A stretch of DNA of 64,000 nt from Sulfurimonas aquatica (GCF_017357825.1 NZ_CP046072.1:2170001-2234000), one strand, 5' to 3'; shown: positions 30,674 to 40,503, counted from the stretch's first letter. Notes: a model not told the origin generated them from the letters alone. Program-made: numbers and translations.

Positions 30674-31017
30674 TCTTTAATACGAGCTTTTTTACCTGCA
30701 AGATCACGAAGATAAAATAGTTTAGCGCGACGAACACGACCACGACGTATAACTTTAATCTCTTCAATTGAATCAGAAAATAGAGGGAATATTCTTTCAA
30801 TACCAACACCATTTGCCCCAATTTTACGTACAGTAATAGTTGCACCAGTACCTTGACCACGTTTTGCAATACATACACCTTCGTATGCTTGTATACGAGA
30901 TTTCTCGCCCTCTTTAATTGTTACTGCTAAACGTACAGTATCACCAGCACGAAAATCTGGAATGTTTTTCTCAGAAGTTTGTGCTTTTTCAAAGTTTTCT
31001 ATGTACTTATTTCTCAT
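30658..31017 (-). CDS. rplS: 50S ribosomal protein L19
   Basis: A 119-residue large-subunit protein at the interface with 30S. It has the SH3-like core [27 protein letters not shown], the conserved [12 protein letters not shown] and [14 protein letters not shown]. Usual length. Last gene of rpsP-khpA-rimM-trmD-rplS; its start overlaps the trmD end by 11 bases. Confidence 0.97.
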   Translation of the reverse strand: MRNKYIENFEKAQTSEKNIPDFRAGDTVRLAVTIKEGEKSRIQAYEGVCIAKRGQGTGATITVRKIGANGVGIERIFPLFSDSIEEIKVIRRGRVRRAKLFYLRDLAGKKARIKELRRK

Positions 31018-31711
31018 AAGATTTCCTTGTTCTATGCTTTAATAGCTGCTCTGGTCTGAAAAAACGAGTTTTACATTCAGACAAAGCTAATTTTAATGAG
31101 CGAATTTTACTATGATTTCCCTTTAAGTATTCTGATGGAACACTTAAACCTTCATAATCTTTTGGTTTTGAAAATGATGGTGCTTCAAGAAGTGGCGTTT
31201 CAAAACTTTCTACAGTTAATGAATCACTATTTCCTAAAACTCCATCTATGTTTCTACTAACGGCGTCACAAATAACTAAGGAAGCTAACTCACCGCCTGT
31301 TAATATATAATCACCTATAGAGAAAACTTCGTCTGCATACTTTTCAATAACTCTCTCATCAATTCCCTCATATCTTCCACTCACAAAAGCTATATGGGAC
31401 TTAGTTGCTAAACGCTTCGCATCATTTTGTACAAAGGGTTTTGCAACTGGAGTTACAAAAATTATATGGACATTTTCATCTTTTTTTTTCAAACTCTCTA
31501 ATGCGTCATACAGAGGCTGTGGATTCATAACCATACCGGCTCCACCACCAACAGCTGTGTCATCTACTTTAGAATGCTTGTTCTTAGAGTATTCTCTAGG
31601 ATCTAGATAATTAATATCTAGTAAATCCTTATCGATTGCTCGCTTTAAAATCGAGTCTTTAAAATACCCATCTATCAAGTTTGAAAAAAGTGTAACGAAA
31701 GTATATTTCAT
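31007..31711 (-). CDS. trmD: tRNA (guanine-N1)-methyltransferase TrmD
   Basis: A 234-residue SPOUT methyltransferase that makes m1G37 and so prevents frameshifts. The trefoil-knot segments are [26 protein letters not shown] and the [13 protein letters not shown] loop. I start it at the ATG (31711) next to the rimM stop rather than at the TTG one codon earlier; the stop and ATG overlap as TGATG. Confidence 0.96.
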   Translation of the reverse strand: MKYTFVTLFSNLIDGYFKDSILKRAIDKDLLDINYLDPREYSKNKHSKVDDTAVGGGAGMVMNPQPLYDALESLKKKDENVHIIFVTPVAKPFVQNDAKRLATKSHIAFVSGRYEGIDERVIEKYADEVFSIGDYILTGGELASLVICDAVSRNIDGVLGNSDSLTVESFETPLLEAPSFSKPKDYEGLSVPSEYLKGNHSKIRSLKLALSECKTRFFRPEQLLKHRTRKSYEK

Positions 31712-32271
31712 CAAGAAGCTTCTAAGATATCCAATGCACCACTTAAAGTGATGATTTTTTTATCTATATCTACGCTTTGCTTAAATGGTTCACTAAAAGG
31801 AACTAAAAAACTTTTTGCAGAACCACTCTCAACTAAACTTTCATCTGTAACAATACTTAAATAGTTACTTATCGCTATTCTCTCGACTTCTTTTACTACA
31901 CCAAGAAGTTTTCCATCTTCATAAACTTGACAATCTTCCAAGTCAAACCAAAAATATTCACCCTCTTCAAGGTGACAATTTTTTCTTGTCTCTTCATAAG
32001 TTGTAAAGAGCTTAGCATTTGTAAACTTCTTACAATCCTGCGGATTGCTCAAGCCGTTTACTTTTACAAGCAAGCGATCATGATCTACTTCAGTTAAAGT
32101 AATGGTATCTTTTTTATTAATTAAAAAAGTACTTCCAGCTTTAAACTGTTCTGGAAAATCACACTTAATGTGAAACTTCATATCACCTTTTATACCGACA
32201 GTTTTGCCGATAGTTGCTATATGCAAAAGTTGAGTTTGTACCTTAGGGGCACTTGTTCGCTTATTGCTCAC
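31711..32271 (-). CDS. rimM: 16S rRNA processing protein RimM
   Basis: A 186-residue assembly factor that binds S19 and helps 30S head maturation. The N-terminal RimM barrel (IATIGKTVGIKGDMKFHI) and the C-terminal PRC-barrel (EEGEYFWFDLEDCQVY; LLGVVKEV) are present. The start is GTG at 32271, overlapping the khpA stop as GTGA. Confidence 0.94.
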   Translation of the reverse strand: MSNKRTSAPKVQTQLLHIATIGKTVGIKGDMKFHIKCDFPEQFKAGSTFLINKKDTITLTEVDHDRLLVKVNGLSNPQDCKKFTNAKLFTTYEETRKNCHLEEGEYFWFDLEDCQVYEDGKLLGVVKEVERIAISNYLSIVTDESLVESGSAKSFLVPFSEPFKQSVDIDKKIITLSGALDILEAS

Positions 32272-32507
32272 AGTAGTGGTTCGACATTTATTCTATAACT
32301 CAACCCATCTTTGGCTTTACAACCAGAGATAACTGTTTTAATAGCACCAATCATCTTTCCACTCTTACCAATCAACTTACCAATATCGGCTTGATTAGCA
32401 TAGAGAACGATTTCTGTAACTTCATCACCCTCTTTCACTTCAACTCTTATATCGTCTGGATTAGACGCTATTAGTTTTGCAAATTGTGCGACAAAATCAG
32501 CAATCAT
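32268..32507 (-). CDS. khpA: KH-domain RNA-binding protein KhpA
   Basis: A 79-residue single KH domain with the GKLIGKSGKMIGAIKT signature (about residues 39-54). KhpA proteins bind many small RNAs and mRNAs and in some bacteria work with KhpB/Jag. Its location between rpsP and rimM is typical. The gap to rpsP is two bases. Confidence 0.92.
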   Translation of the reverse strand: MIADFVAQFAKLIASNPDDIRVEVKEGDEVTEIVLYANQADIGKLIGKSGKMIGAIKTVISGCKAKDGLSYRINVEPLL

Positions 32508-32509
32508 AA

Positions 32510-32737
32510 TTAACGGCCAGTAATCTTTTTAACGCGATCACTCATTTGAGCACCAGTACTTAACCAGTAGTCTAGTCTTTCATTATCAACCACTAAAGTT
32601 TTTTCTTCATTCATTGGATTATAGTGACCAATAAGTTCAATCCAACCACCATCTCTACGCTTACGGCTATCTGTTACCGCTAAACGATAAAATGGTCTCT
32701 TTTTTCTTCCCATACGAGTAAGTCTAATTACTGTCAT
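32510..32737 (-). CDS. rpsP: 30S ribosomal protein S16
   Basis: A 75-residue small-subunit protein. [20 protein letters not shown] at the N-terminus and the GHYNPM segment are diagnostic. First gene of the operon, preceded by a leader of about 160 bases with several hairpins. Confidence 0.97.
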   Translation of the reverse strand: MTVIRLTRMGRKKRPFYRLAVTDSRKRRDGGWIELIGHYNPMNEEKTLVVDNERLDYWLSTGAQMSDRVKKITGR

Positions 32738-32912
32738 TTGTATTCCTAATATTAATTTGTTTGGAGGTTATTTTGCAGAATAAATATATACTAAAGTAGT
32801 ATATGTAGTTTATTGTGCCTCTTACCGCCTTTTGGCGTTTTATATCTTTATAAAAAGATACCTTCTAATCACAGAGGGATTATTTCAGAAGTTAAACGAT
32901 AGTGGAATTATA
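32738..32912 (-). promoter_or_regulatory. rpsP operon promoter and structured leader
   Basis: On the minus strand a TATAAT (32907-32912, context CGCTATAATTCC) gives a predicted start near 32900. The leader then holds three inverted repeats: a 7-bp stem (32843-32849 with 32854-32860), a CGCC/GGCG stem-loop (32826-32829 with 32834-32837) and an 8-bp stem (32786-32793 with 32797-32804) ahead of the ribosome site. Such structure in front of a ribosomal-protein operon suggests attenuation or autoregulation, which is inference. Confidence 0.5.
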
Positions 32913-32946
32913 GCGAAACTTTTCTTAAAAAGAAAGACAAAGTATT

Positions 32947-34302
32947 TTATCGCGGTATTCCACCCATGCCACCAGCTCCACCCATCTGTCCCATCATAGA
33001 CTGCAATTGCTTCATTCCATTTTTTCCAGAGAATTTTTTTGCCATTTTACCTGCATTTTTAAACTGTTTTATCATTCGATTTATCTCAACGTCACTAAGA
33101 CCACAACCTGCAGCAATCCTTTTTTTTCTAGAATTATTCAGTAGGTCTGGGTCTTCTCTCTCTTTTGGCGTCATTGACGAGACCATAGCTTTGATACCTT
33201 TTAGCTCACCTGAGTTTTCAAAGTCAAAGTCTTTAATAGCTTTACTCATATTTCCCATACCTGGGATCATACTCATCATTGAGCTCATTGAACCCATCTT
33301 TTTCATAGACTCCATCTGCTCTAAAAAGTCATTAAAGTTAAATTTACCTTTTTGAATCTTCTTGGTGAGAAGTTTTGCTTTTTTCTCATCTATTACATTC
33401 GCTGTTTTTTCAGCAAGTCCTTCAATATCTCCAAAACCCATAAGACGATTTACTATTCGCTCCGGTAAAAAAACTTCCAGGTCTTCCATTTTTTCACCAC
33501 TACCGATAAAACGAAGTGGTACTTGTACTTGTGATGAAAGACCAAGCGCTACACCACCCTTTGAGTCACCATCATATTTTGAAAGGATAACGCCATCAAT
33601 GCCTATCTTCTCTTTAAAGCTAGTTGCGGTTCTTATTGCATCTTGACCAGTAAGTGAATCCGCTACATAAAAGATTTCATCAGGAGAAGCTGCTTTTTTC
33701 ACATTCTCGAGTTCATCCATCAACTCATCATCTATAGCTAAACGACCAGCTGTATCTATTAGAACAACGTCAAATATTTTAGAGTTTGCATATTCCATTG
33801 CTGCTTTTACAACCTCTACTGGATTCTTAGTTGCTTCATCTTCATAAAGTTCTACTTCTATCTGAGTTGTAATTTGACGAAGTTGTTCAACCGCAGCCAA
33901 ACGCTGTAAATCGGCAGCAACTATTAAAACTTTCTTTTGCTTATTTTTAAGATATGTAGCCAGCTTACCAGTTGTAGTCGTTTTACCAGACCCTTGAAGA
34001 CCTGTCATTAGAATAGTCGTAGGAGGATTTGGAGCAAAAGTGAAACCTTTGTTTCCACCCACTTCAAGTAGTTTATATAGAGTCTCTCGCAGAGCTTCTA
34101 AAAACTGATCTTTACCTATTCCTTTTTCTTTAGTGAGAACTTGAACGTCAGCTATAAGCTCTTTTACAACTTTATGATTTACATCTGCTTTTAAAAGGTT
34201 TTTCTTTAACTCACCAAGTGCTTTAGTTAGGGCTTTGTCATCATCATGAAAACGAATCTTTTTTATTGCACTAGTAAACGAATCTGTTAAAGTATCAAAC
34301 AT
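32947..34302 (-). CDS. ffh: Signal recognition particle protein Ffh
   Basis: A 451-residue SRP GTPase that binds signal sequences and 4.5S RNA. The N domain leads into the G domain with GLQGSGKTTTTGKLA (about 106-120), DTAGRLAID and SKYDGDSKGG. The Met-rich M domain ends in a Gly/Met tail (MGQMGGAGGMGGIPR). Full length. It lies upstream of the rpsP operon on the same strand, separated by the rpsP leader. Confidence 0.97.
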   Translation of the reverse strand: MFDTLTDSFTSAIKKIRFHDDDKALTKALGELKKNLLKADVNHKVVKELIADVQVLTKEKGIGKDQFLEALRETLYKLLEVGGNKGFTFAPNPPTTILMTGLQGSGKTTTTGKLATYLKNKQKKVLIVAADLQRLAAVEQLRQITTQIEVELYEDEATKNPVEVVKAAMEYANSKIFDVVLIDTAGRLAIDDELMDELENVKKAASPDEIFYVADSLTGQDAIRTATSFKEKIGIDGVILSKYDGDSKGGVALGLSSQVQVPLRFIGSGEKMEDLEVFLPERIVNRLMGFGDIEGLAEKTANVIDEKKAKLLTKKIQKGKFNFNDFLEQMESMKKMGSMSSMMSMIPGMGNMSKAIKDFDFENSGELKGIKAMVSSMTPKEREDPDLLNNSRKKRIAAGCGLSDVEINRMIKQFKNAGKMAKKFSGKNGMKQLQSMMGQMGGAGGMGGIPR

Positions 34303-34356
34303 TAAATTACCTTTTTATTTTATATATTTTTCGAATTGTAACTAAGTTTTTCTTAA

Positions 34357-35091
34357 TTATTCAAAATTGATAAATGCTTTTGGTTCTGGCGCTGTAAACT
34401 CCATTCCGAGCAGTCTAACTTTATAAGCATGAAGCATAACACGTTTTGCACGACGCCCACCATACTGCTCGTCACCTACTATAGAGTGATCGATATAACG
34501 CAAGTGAACACGAATCTGATGAGTACGGCCATGATGGATAATACATTTGATTTTTGTCTTATTTGCACTTACTATGTCTGGAAAAAACTCACTTCTTGCT
34601 GGTTTACCTTTTGGAGAGACGTTAGAGAATGCTTTATTATTTTTTTTCTGTGTTGTTATCGGCTTATCAACTTCCATTGGCTCACTCATGATTCCTTCAA
34701 CCCAAGCAATATACTCTTTATACACATTATCTTGTTTGAACTCTTTAATCGCACGTTGGCGAAACTCTTCATTTTTCACCAGCATTAAAACGCCACTAGT
34801 TTCACGGTCAAGCCTATGAAGAAGAACCGCAGGTTTGAACTGTCTCTCTATCTCATCTGAGTTAATATATGCTGGTTTATCAACTACAACTATGTCATCA
34901 TTCTCAAAAATTGGTTTTGCTTTTTCGACTTTGATAACTCTGAAGTTAGTATTTACATCTATCTCTCCACGGGCTATCATTACTTTTTTATTTCCAACAT
35001 ATACAAGCCCACGATCTATCATCGACTTTGCTTCACCGTTTGAAATATTCTCTTGTAGTGCTAATATCTTATATGCTTTTTCTAATGCCAT
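34357..35091 (-). CDS. RluA-family pseudouridine synthase
   Basis: A 244-residue RNA pseudouridine synthase with an N-terminal S4-like RNA-binding segment (about residues 1-50) and the catalytic LLHRLDRETSGVLML motif, whose Asp (in RLD) is the nucleophile. GRTHQIRVHLRYIDH follows. Which uridine it modifies cannot be told from sequence. It sits directly after kdtA, with one base between stop and start, in the order known from H. pylori. Confidence 0.9.
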   Translation of the reverse strand: MALEKAYKILALQENISNGEAKSMIDRGLVYVGNKKVMIARGEIDVNTNFRVIKVEKAKPIFENDDIVVVDKPAYINSDEIERQFKPAVLLHRLDRETSGVLMLVKNEEFRQRAIKEFKQDNVYKEYIAWVEGIMSEPMEVDKPITTQKKNNKAFSNVSPKGKPARSEFFPDIVSANKTKIKCIIHHGRTHQIRVHLRYIDHSIVGDEQYGGRRAKRVMLHAYKVRLLGMEFTAPEPKAFINFE

Positions 35092-35092
35092 T

Positions 35093-36274
35093 TTATGCCA
35101 CCTTATTTTTAATTTCTTCTATTTTTTCAATAATAGGTTTTAAATCTATCTTTTGCTCAACTAAAGAGACAGGAAGTTCTTTAGTCTTTAAGAGAGCCTT
35201 GTGAATATAATCACTTTTTACATACTGGACATGGTGCACGTACTTAAAAAGCTCTTTTTGGTGAAAAAAGTGCTCTCCCGTAATAATTTTACAGCCAAAA
35301 TATGCAGGTTCTAGGGGATTATGTCCACCAACATCATCTCTAAATGCTCCACCAAGTATCGCTATATCGCCAATAGCGTAGAGGTTGTTTAGTTCTCCCA
35401 TCATATCACATAAAATTAAGTCTGTAGATAGCTTTTTATCTTGTGAAAAACGAGAAAGTGTTAAAGAGCTCCCTTTTGAGTACTTTTGCATTAGCGTATA
35501 AACTATCTCAAATCTTTCAGGATGACGAGGAACTATTACAATCTTAGCATTTGAGCTTTTTTTGTACTCGATAAAAGCTTTTATGATAGACTCTTCTTCA
35601 CTTTCATGTGTACTTCCAGCTATTATTAACTCTTCATCAGGCTTGAGATACTCTTTTGATTTAGTAATCTCACCAGCTAATTTGATATTACCAACAACTT
35701 CTATGTTTCTTGCGCCAAGTGCTAAAAACCTATTTTTATCTACTTCACTTTGCGCATAAACAATCTCAACACAATTTAAAAGTTTTTTATAAAACCATGC
35801 AAATTGCAAATACTTATCTACGCTTTTGTCAGATATTCTTGCGTTTAATAAAATCACTTTAGCACCTCTAGCTTTTGCTAAAGTGAAAAGTATATACCAG
35901 AATTCAGCTTCCAGAACAACAAGAACTTTTTGTTTCGTAATCCAAAATGGTAAAAACATTTCATAAGGTAAGAATCTTAACTCTTTATCATACTTCTTTG
36001 CTTCATCAAACCCAGTCTGAGTTATAGTAGTTATTACTATATCTTCACTTTTTAAAAGCTCGATTATTGGTTTTAATGCTCTTGCTTCACCAAGTGAACA
36101 TACATGAAACCATATATTTTCTTTTGATATGAAACGAGAGTTGTTAAAAAGAAAGAAACGTGAGGGAATTGACTTTTTGTATTTCGATTTAAACGATAAG
36201 TAGATGATAAGTGGTAGTGCTACTAAAAAAAGCACTACACTCAAAATGTAGTAAAGTAAAAAAAATGGCTTCAA
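35093..36274 (-). CDS. kdtA: 3-deoxy-D-manno-octulosonic acid transferase
   Basis: A GT-B glycosyltransferase that adds Kdo to lipid A precursor at the inner membrane. I prefer the TTG at 36274, giving 393 residues starting KPFFLLYYILS, two bases after the upstream stop. The longer frame from 36325 would overlap flgZ by 49 bases and adds an untypical N-terminus. An N-terminal membrane anchor, the WFHVCSLGEARA motif, AGSTHESEE, and GGAFRDDVGGHNPLEPA are conserved. Confidence 0.9.
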   Translation of the reverse strand: MKPFFLLYYILSVVLFLVALPLIIYLSFKSKYKKSIPSRFFLFNNSRFISKENIWFHVCSLGEARALKPIIELLKSEDIVITTITQTGFDEAKKYDKELRFLPYEMFLPFWITKQKVLVVLEAEFWYILFTLAKARGAKVILLNARISDKSVDKYLQFAWFYKKLLNCVEIVYAQSEVDKNRFLALGARNIEVVGNIKLAGEITKSKEYLKPDEELIIAGSTHESEEESIIKAFIEYKKSSNAKIVIVPRHPERFEIVYTLMQKYSKGSSLTLSRFSQDKKLSTDLILCDMMGELNNLYAIGDIAILGGAFRDDVGGHNPLEPAYFGCKIITGEHFFHQKELFKYVHHVQYVKSDYIHKALLKTKELPVSLVEQKIDLKPIIEKIEEIKNKVA

Positions 36275-36276
36275 GC

Positions 36277-36990
36277 CTACTCTTCGTGAGCTTTCATATA
36301 TAGTATACGACCGCAGTGAGGACATGTTGTAATATCTTCGCCTTTTATAACATCTGCATAAACTTTATCACCTATAACCATGTGACAACCCATACATGCT
36401 TGATCTTCAACAACTACAACGGTAGTGTTTTTAGCCCAACGACGAATCTTTTGATAAAAAGCAAGTCCCTTTTGATTCATAGTTCCAAGAAGCTTCTCTT
36501 TAGCTACAAATACTTCTTGTCTGGCTTTATTAATATTTTCAAGTTTTGCATCAACATCAGCTTTGACACTCTCAAGTTTTGCAGTAAGTTCTTTAAGAGA
36601 AGATTCTGCTACTTCAATTTGCTCTTTTTTAGCTTCTATTATTTTCTCAAGTCTTGCAATTTCTTCATTCGCAAATGTTACTTGTTCTTTTGCTATCTCT
36701 TCTTCAAGTTGAAGTGATTTCATCTCACGTTCAGTTTTGATTTCACCGCTCTTTTTAGAGTTTTCTTCAAGTTTTTGTGAAAGTTCAGCAAGGTGAAGTT
36801 CATTTTTTGATTTTTTTAACTCTTCATCTTTAATTTCAGTAGTTAAATTCTCAATATCTGATTCAATACTTTGAGTTTTTGCAAGTGCTGCTTCATAATT
36901 ATAGTTTGCTTCTTCAATTTGAGGTTCAAAAGCATCGATATCTTTATCCACTATTGATAGGTCGATGAGTTGCTGAAGGTGATTGTTCAT
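36277..36990 (-). CDS. flgZ: Coiled-coil zinc-ribbon protein, FlgZ (HP0958)-like
   Basis: 237 residues. About 170 residues of heptad-rich coiled coil are followed by a C4 zinc ribbon with CMGCHMVI and CPHCGRIL. H. pylori HP0958 has the same architecture and lies between kdtA and a nif3-like gene, exactly as here. It stabilises the flagellar sigma factor RpoN and affects flagellin mRNA. The same role here is inference from synteny. Confidence 0.82.
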   Translation of the reverse strand: MNNHLQQLIDLSIVDKDIDAFEPQIEEANYNYEAALAKTQSIESDIENLTTEIKDEELKKSKNELHLAELSQKLEENSKKSGEIKTEREMKSLQLEEEIAKEQVTFANEEIARLEKIIEAKKEQIEVAESSLKELTAKLESVKADVDAKLENINKARQEVFVAKEKLLGTMNQKGLAFYQKIRRWAKNTTVVVVEDQACMGCHMVIGDKVYADVIKGEDITTCPHCGRILYMKAHEE

Positions 36991-37038
36991 TGGTGTCCTT
37001 TAGGGGTGTTTACTTTTTCCATTAGTACAAAAAAATAC

Positions 37039-37761
37039 TTAAATATATGTAAATGGATTTTCTGATGACGCAATTATAACTTCTAAACCTAAATTTTTCA
37101 AATGCTTTTGCATAATTTGTGCAAAAAAGTGCTCACTTTCATAATGACCAATGTCAATTAATGATAAATTTATACTTTTTGCTTCCATAGCATCATGATA
37201 TTTTACATCTCCAGTCAAAAAACAATCTGCATCTAAACTTTTCATTAATGAGCATCCCGAACCAGTTGTCAGTGCGACTTTTCTAACTCTATTGGAGGTT
37301 TTAACGCATCTAGCATGTGAGAGCCCAAATGCCTTAGATACCTTAGATGCAAAAACATCAAAATCCTCATCAATCTCCAAGTACGCGACAAACCCATCTT
37401 TTTTTGCAATTTTATAACCTAGTATCTCTGTTGCTACATACTCATTTAGATGTGTTTGATCAAAATTTGTATGCATCGCTATATTAGAAATATTTTTTTT
37501 AACCATTTTCTGAATAAGATTTGCTGGATATTTACTAAATTGTAACTGCTTTAGGCCACCAAAAATAATAGGATGATGAGTTATTAATAGTGTATTTTCT
37601 GACAAAGAGTCTATAAGTGCTTCGTCTACATCAATGCTCAAGGCAATTGTAGAAATTTCTTCTTTAAAGTCCCCAATTAATAAGCCTGAGTTATCCCAAG
37701 ACTCTTGTAGTTCAAATGGAGAAAGTTCATTTAAAAACTTATAAATTTCTAAAATTTTCAT
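37039..37761 (-). CDS. Nif3-like dinuclear metal center protein
   Basis: 240 residues from the ATG at 37761, chosen because GAGGAAAAT precedes it; a longer frame from 37818 would run into the TPR gene. Metal ligands of the family are visible: LLITHHPIIF, AMHTNFDQ, and GHYESEHF at the C-terminus. Nif3/YbgI proteins form toroidal hexamers with two metals per subunit; some act as GTP cyclohydrolase-like enzymes, but function is generally unsettled. Upstream of flgZ, as in H. pylori. Confidence 0.88.
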   Translation of the reverse strand: MKILEIYKFLNELSPFELQESWDNSGLLIGDFKEEISTIALSIDVDEALIDSLSENTLLITHHPIIFGGLKQLQFSKYPANLIQKMVKKNISNIAMHTNFDQTHLNEYVATEILGYKIAKKDGFVAYLEIDEDFDVFASKVSKAFGLSHARCVKTSNRVRKVALTTGSGCSLMKSLDADCFLTGDVKYHDAMEAKSINLSLIDIGHYESEHFFAQIMQKHLKNLGLEVIIASSENPFTYI

Positions 37762-37771
37762 ATTTTCCTCA

Positions 37772-38368
37772 CTATTGTAGTTTCGCCAACTCTTCTTTTG
37801 CCTCAGTAAAGCCTGCATCGATCTCTATTGCTTTCATATACATGCTTTTAGCCTCATCAAAGCTTTTCATATCTACAAGAAGATTGCCATAATTATAATA
37901 AGTGATTTTATCATTTTCATCAAGTGCTATAGATGCGTTTAGATGCATTCTCGCTGATGCATACTCTTTATCTTTTCTATAAAGTGAAGCAAGAGCTTGA
38001 TGAATATATGGATTTTCCTTATCAAGGGCTAATGCCTCTTTATAATAATCTAATGCTTCGTCATTTCTCTCTTGAAGCGCTAGATTATAACCCATTTTAA
38101 AAATTGTATCAGCATTATTGGGTGCTTTAATATTTGCTTCACTGTAGATAGCCAGTGCTTTTTGTAAATCACCTTCACTCATCGCCTCATCAGCCTTATC
38201 AATAAGTGAACTAGAGTCAAAGGTAGAAAACGCTTCTGCCGTTCTTTGAGGCTCACCTGAAGCACTCTCATCTAGCTCTTGTGGATCTTTAAGTGTCTGT
38301 ACATGTTCGTATATTTTATATGCAAAAAATGCTGAGGCTCCAAGCATAAGTAGTTGAAAAAATGTCAT
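37772..38368 (-). CDS. Membrane-anchored TPR protein
   Basis: 198 residues. A short N-terminal hydrophobic segment (about 1-19) is followed by a linker and at least three tetratricopeptide repeats (about 65-195), with typical AxxxYxxAL and YYNYGNLL patterns. TPR arrays bind other proteins. It lies just downstream of an M23 peptidase gene (20 bases), so a role in envelope assembly is possible but not shown. Confidence 0.75.
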   Translation of the reverse strand: MTFFQLLMLGASAFFAYKIYEHVQTLKDPQELDESASGEPQRTAEAFSTFDSSSLIDKADEAMSEGDLQKALAIYSEANIKAPNNADTIFKMGYNLALQERNDEALDYYKEALALDKENPYIHQALASLYRKDKEYASARMHLNASIALDENDKITYYNYGNLLVDMKSFDEAKSMYMKAIEIDAGFTEAKEELAKLQ

Positions 38369-38387
38369 TTATATTCCTTGAGATTTA

Positions 38388-39245
38388 TTATAGCAAGTTG
38401 TTGTTAAACAGTGAGATAAGTTGAAGTGGGTCAACTTGAATGCCATTTATTCTTGCAGAGAAGTGTAAATGAGGACCAGTAACTCTTCCAGTGCTTCCAG
38501 AGAGTCCTAAGACATCTCCTTTTTTTACTACTTGAGCCACTTTTACATTAAAAGCGCTCATATGGAAATAGCATGTATATATTCCCTGTCCATGATCAAG
38601 TAAAACTGTTCCTCCGGAGTAAAACCTTTTCTTTACAAGTACAACTTTACCATCGTTTGCAGCTAAAATAGGAGTAGGTGTTTTAGCCCTGAAGTCTGTC
38701 CCACTATGATAGCCTTTAAGTGATCCATTATAGACCCTAGCCTTACCGAAGTCACTAGTGATATTACTATCAATAGGAAGAATAAATTTTGATTCTAAAT
38801 AATTATATGAAGATATCGTATTGTAGATTTTCATTGCTTCATGATACTCTTTAGAAATTCTTTTCTTTACTTCTTTATCTTGTGGATTAACCTTTGAGCT
38901 TTGTACATGAATCTCTTCTTTTTCATACTTGGCGTCTTTTACTTTGATGGATGTAGACAAAGACTCTTTTTTGCCATCTTTTATATATGAAATAATCAAC
39001 TTTTTATCTGATGGCTTTTCATAATAACTTATTGGAATCAGAGCATAATATTTTGATTTATCTTTTGCTAACTTAGATATTTTAAATCTTTTTTTACCAA
39101 GCTGAACATTTTTATACTCTATCGTTTTATCTTGTTCAAATGTTAAGAGTGCTGTTCTTCCATTTTCAACATTAGAATCTAGTATCTTAAAATCGAGAGC
39201 TACAAGTGATGAAAAAATAGTTAATATAACGAGTAAACACCTCAT
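38388..39245 (-). CDS. M23-family peptidoglycan endopeptidase
   Basis: 285 residues from the ATG at 39245; a TTG one codon earlier is less likely. A signal peptide (about 1-18) leads to an N-terminal beta domain and a LytM catalytic domain (about 165-275). The zinc-site motif HSGTD and the later PHLHFS are both intact, so it should be an active DD- or DL-endopeptidase. Related campylobacterial enzymes trim crosslinks to shape the helical cell; specific equivalence is uncertain. Its start overlaps the smpB stop. Confidence 0.88.
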   Translation of the reverse strand: MRCLLVILTIFSSLVALDFKILDSNVENGRTALLTFEQDKTIEYKNVQLGKKRFKISKLAKDKSKYYALIPISYYEKPSDKKLIISYIKDGKKESLSTSIKVKDAKYEKEEIHVQSSKVNPQDKEVKKRISKEYHEAMKIYNTISSYNYLESKFILPIDSNITSDFGKARVYNGSLKGYHSGTDFRAKTPTPILAANDGKVVLVKKRFYSGGTVLLDHGQGIYTCYFHMSAFNVKVAQVVKKGDVLGLSGSTGRVTGPHLHFSARINGIQVDPLQLISLFNNNLL

Positions 39246-39697
39246 CAATATTCCTTCATTGACCTTGCAATATCTCTTTTTTGATCTTTCTCTTTTAAAT
39301 CATTGCGTTTGTCATGGAGTTGCTTTCCCTTTGCAATTGCAATTTGTAGTTTTGCAATGTTTCTATCGTTAAAGTAAAGTTGCAGAGGTACTATTGTATA
39401 TCCGTCACGATTAACAGCTTTGAGCATCTTTTGTATCTGTTTTTTGTGAAGTAATAACTTTCTGCTCCCTCTCTCTTCATGTCCATAAAAGTGATGTGTA
39501 GTTTCTAGTCTTCCTATATGAGCGTTAAAAAGAATTGGCTCATCTTTTACAAACTTTATAAAACTATCTTTTAGGTTCACACGCTTAGCTCGCAGACCCT
39601 TAACCTCACTTCCTAAAAGAACAAGCCCTGCTTCAAACTTCTCTTCTACAAAAAAATCATGATAAGCTTTTTTATTTTTTGCTATCGTTTCACCCAT
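39245..39697 (-). CDS. smpB: SsrA-binding protein SmpB
   Basis: A 150-residue partner of tmRNA in rescuing stalled ribosomes. The OB-like core [35 protein letters not shown]-type region ([10 protein letters not shown]) and the basic C-terminal [11 protein letters not shown] tail are clear. The tmRNA gene is not in this window. It lies three bases after ispE. Confidence 0.95.
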   Translation of the reverse strand: MGETIAKNKKAYHDFFVEEKFEAGLVLLGSEVKGLRAKRVNLKDSFIKFVKDEPILFNAHIGRLETTHHFYGHEERGSRKLLLHKKQIQKMLKAVNRDGYTIVPLQLYFNDRNIAKLQIAIAKGKQLHDKRNDLKEKDQKRDIARSMKEY

Positions 39698-39700
39698 TTT

Positions 39701-40495
39701 CTATACACTGTCCTCTAATATTTTAAAAAAACTACTGCCACTACCACTAAAGTAATAGCCACTTTTATAATAATCTTTTAGCCCTGGATACTCTTGGAGT
39801 GCAGGTTTAAAGAGATCATTTGCCTCATCTGCACTCATACTTTTTAGAGCTTCAATAGAGCTCGTATGTTTAAGTTCATCTGTTTTAAATCCATCTATAG
39901 GATTATAAAAATCCTCTCTATACACAGTGTATACACGGGGAGTACTTATCTCTACCTGTGGTGTATAAGTTTCTATGTTTAAAAGCTCTTCATTAAACTC
40001 TTCTACTACTTCACCTATTCCACTTACATTTGCACTATCATACCCATAAATAAAAAATGGAACGTCCGCACCCACTTTTAAGCCAATAGCTGCAAGCTCA
40101 TTCAAACTAAGACCTAAGTCTAAAACACTATTGCACATTTTTAAAAAAGTTGCTGCATCACTACTCCCACCACCAAGACCTGCAAATGCTGGAATATTTT
40201 TACTCACCTTAATGGCATATTTTTTCATTAGATTTTCAAGTGATTGAGAGTTTGTAGCCTCTTTTAAAGCAAAATAAGCTTTATAAATTGTATTTTGCTC
40301 AGTTGCACAAGCAAAAGAGCCCACTATTTTAAACTCGCCCTCTTTCGCATCAGTCTCTTCTTTTAAAATAAATTCTAATTCATCATATAGATTTTTTACC
40401 TTCATAAAACGCGAAATAATTTCATGATAATTGTCTCTAGAACCAGTAATTTTTAGGAAAATATTTACCTTGGCATAGGCTCTATATTTTTTCAT
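39701..40495 (-). CDS. ispE: 4-diphosphocytidyl-2-C-methylerythritol kinase
   Basis: A 264-residue GHMP kinase that phosphorylates CDP-methylerythritol in the MEP isoprenoid pathway. The ATP-binding signature AFAGLGGGSSDAATFL (about residues 100-115) and GADVPFF are present. A YRAYAKVNIFLKI N-terminus is typical. Usual length for the family. Confidence 0.94.
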   Translation of the reverse strand: MKKYRAYAKVNIFLKITGSRDNYHEIISRFMKVKNLYDELEFILKEETDAKEGEFKIVGSFACATEQNTIYKAYFALKEATNSQSLENLMKKYAIKVSKNIPAFAGLGGGSSDAATFLKMCNSVLDLGLSLNELAAIGLKVGADVPFFIYGYDSANVSGIGEVVEEFNEELLNIETYTPQVEISTPRVYTVYREDFYNPIDGFKTDELKHTSSIEALKSMSADEANDLFKPALQEYPGLKDYYKSGYYFSGSGSSFFKILEDSV

Positions 40496-40503
40496 AAATT
40501 TAT

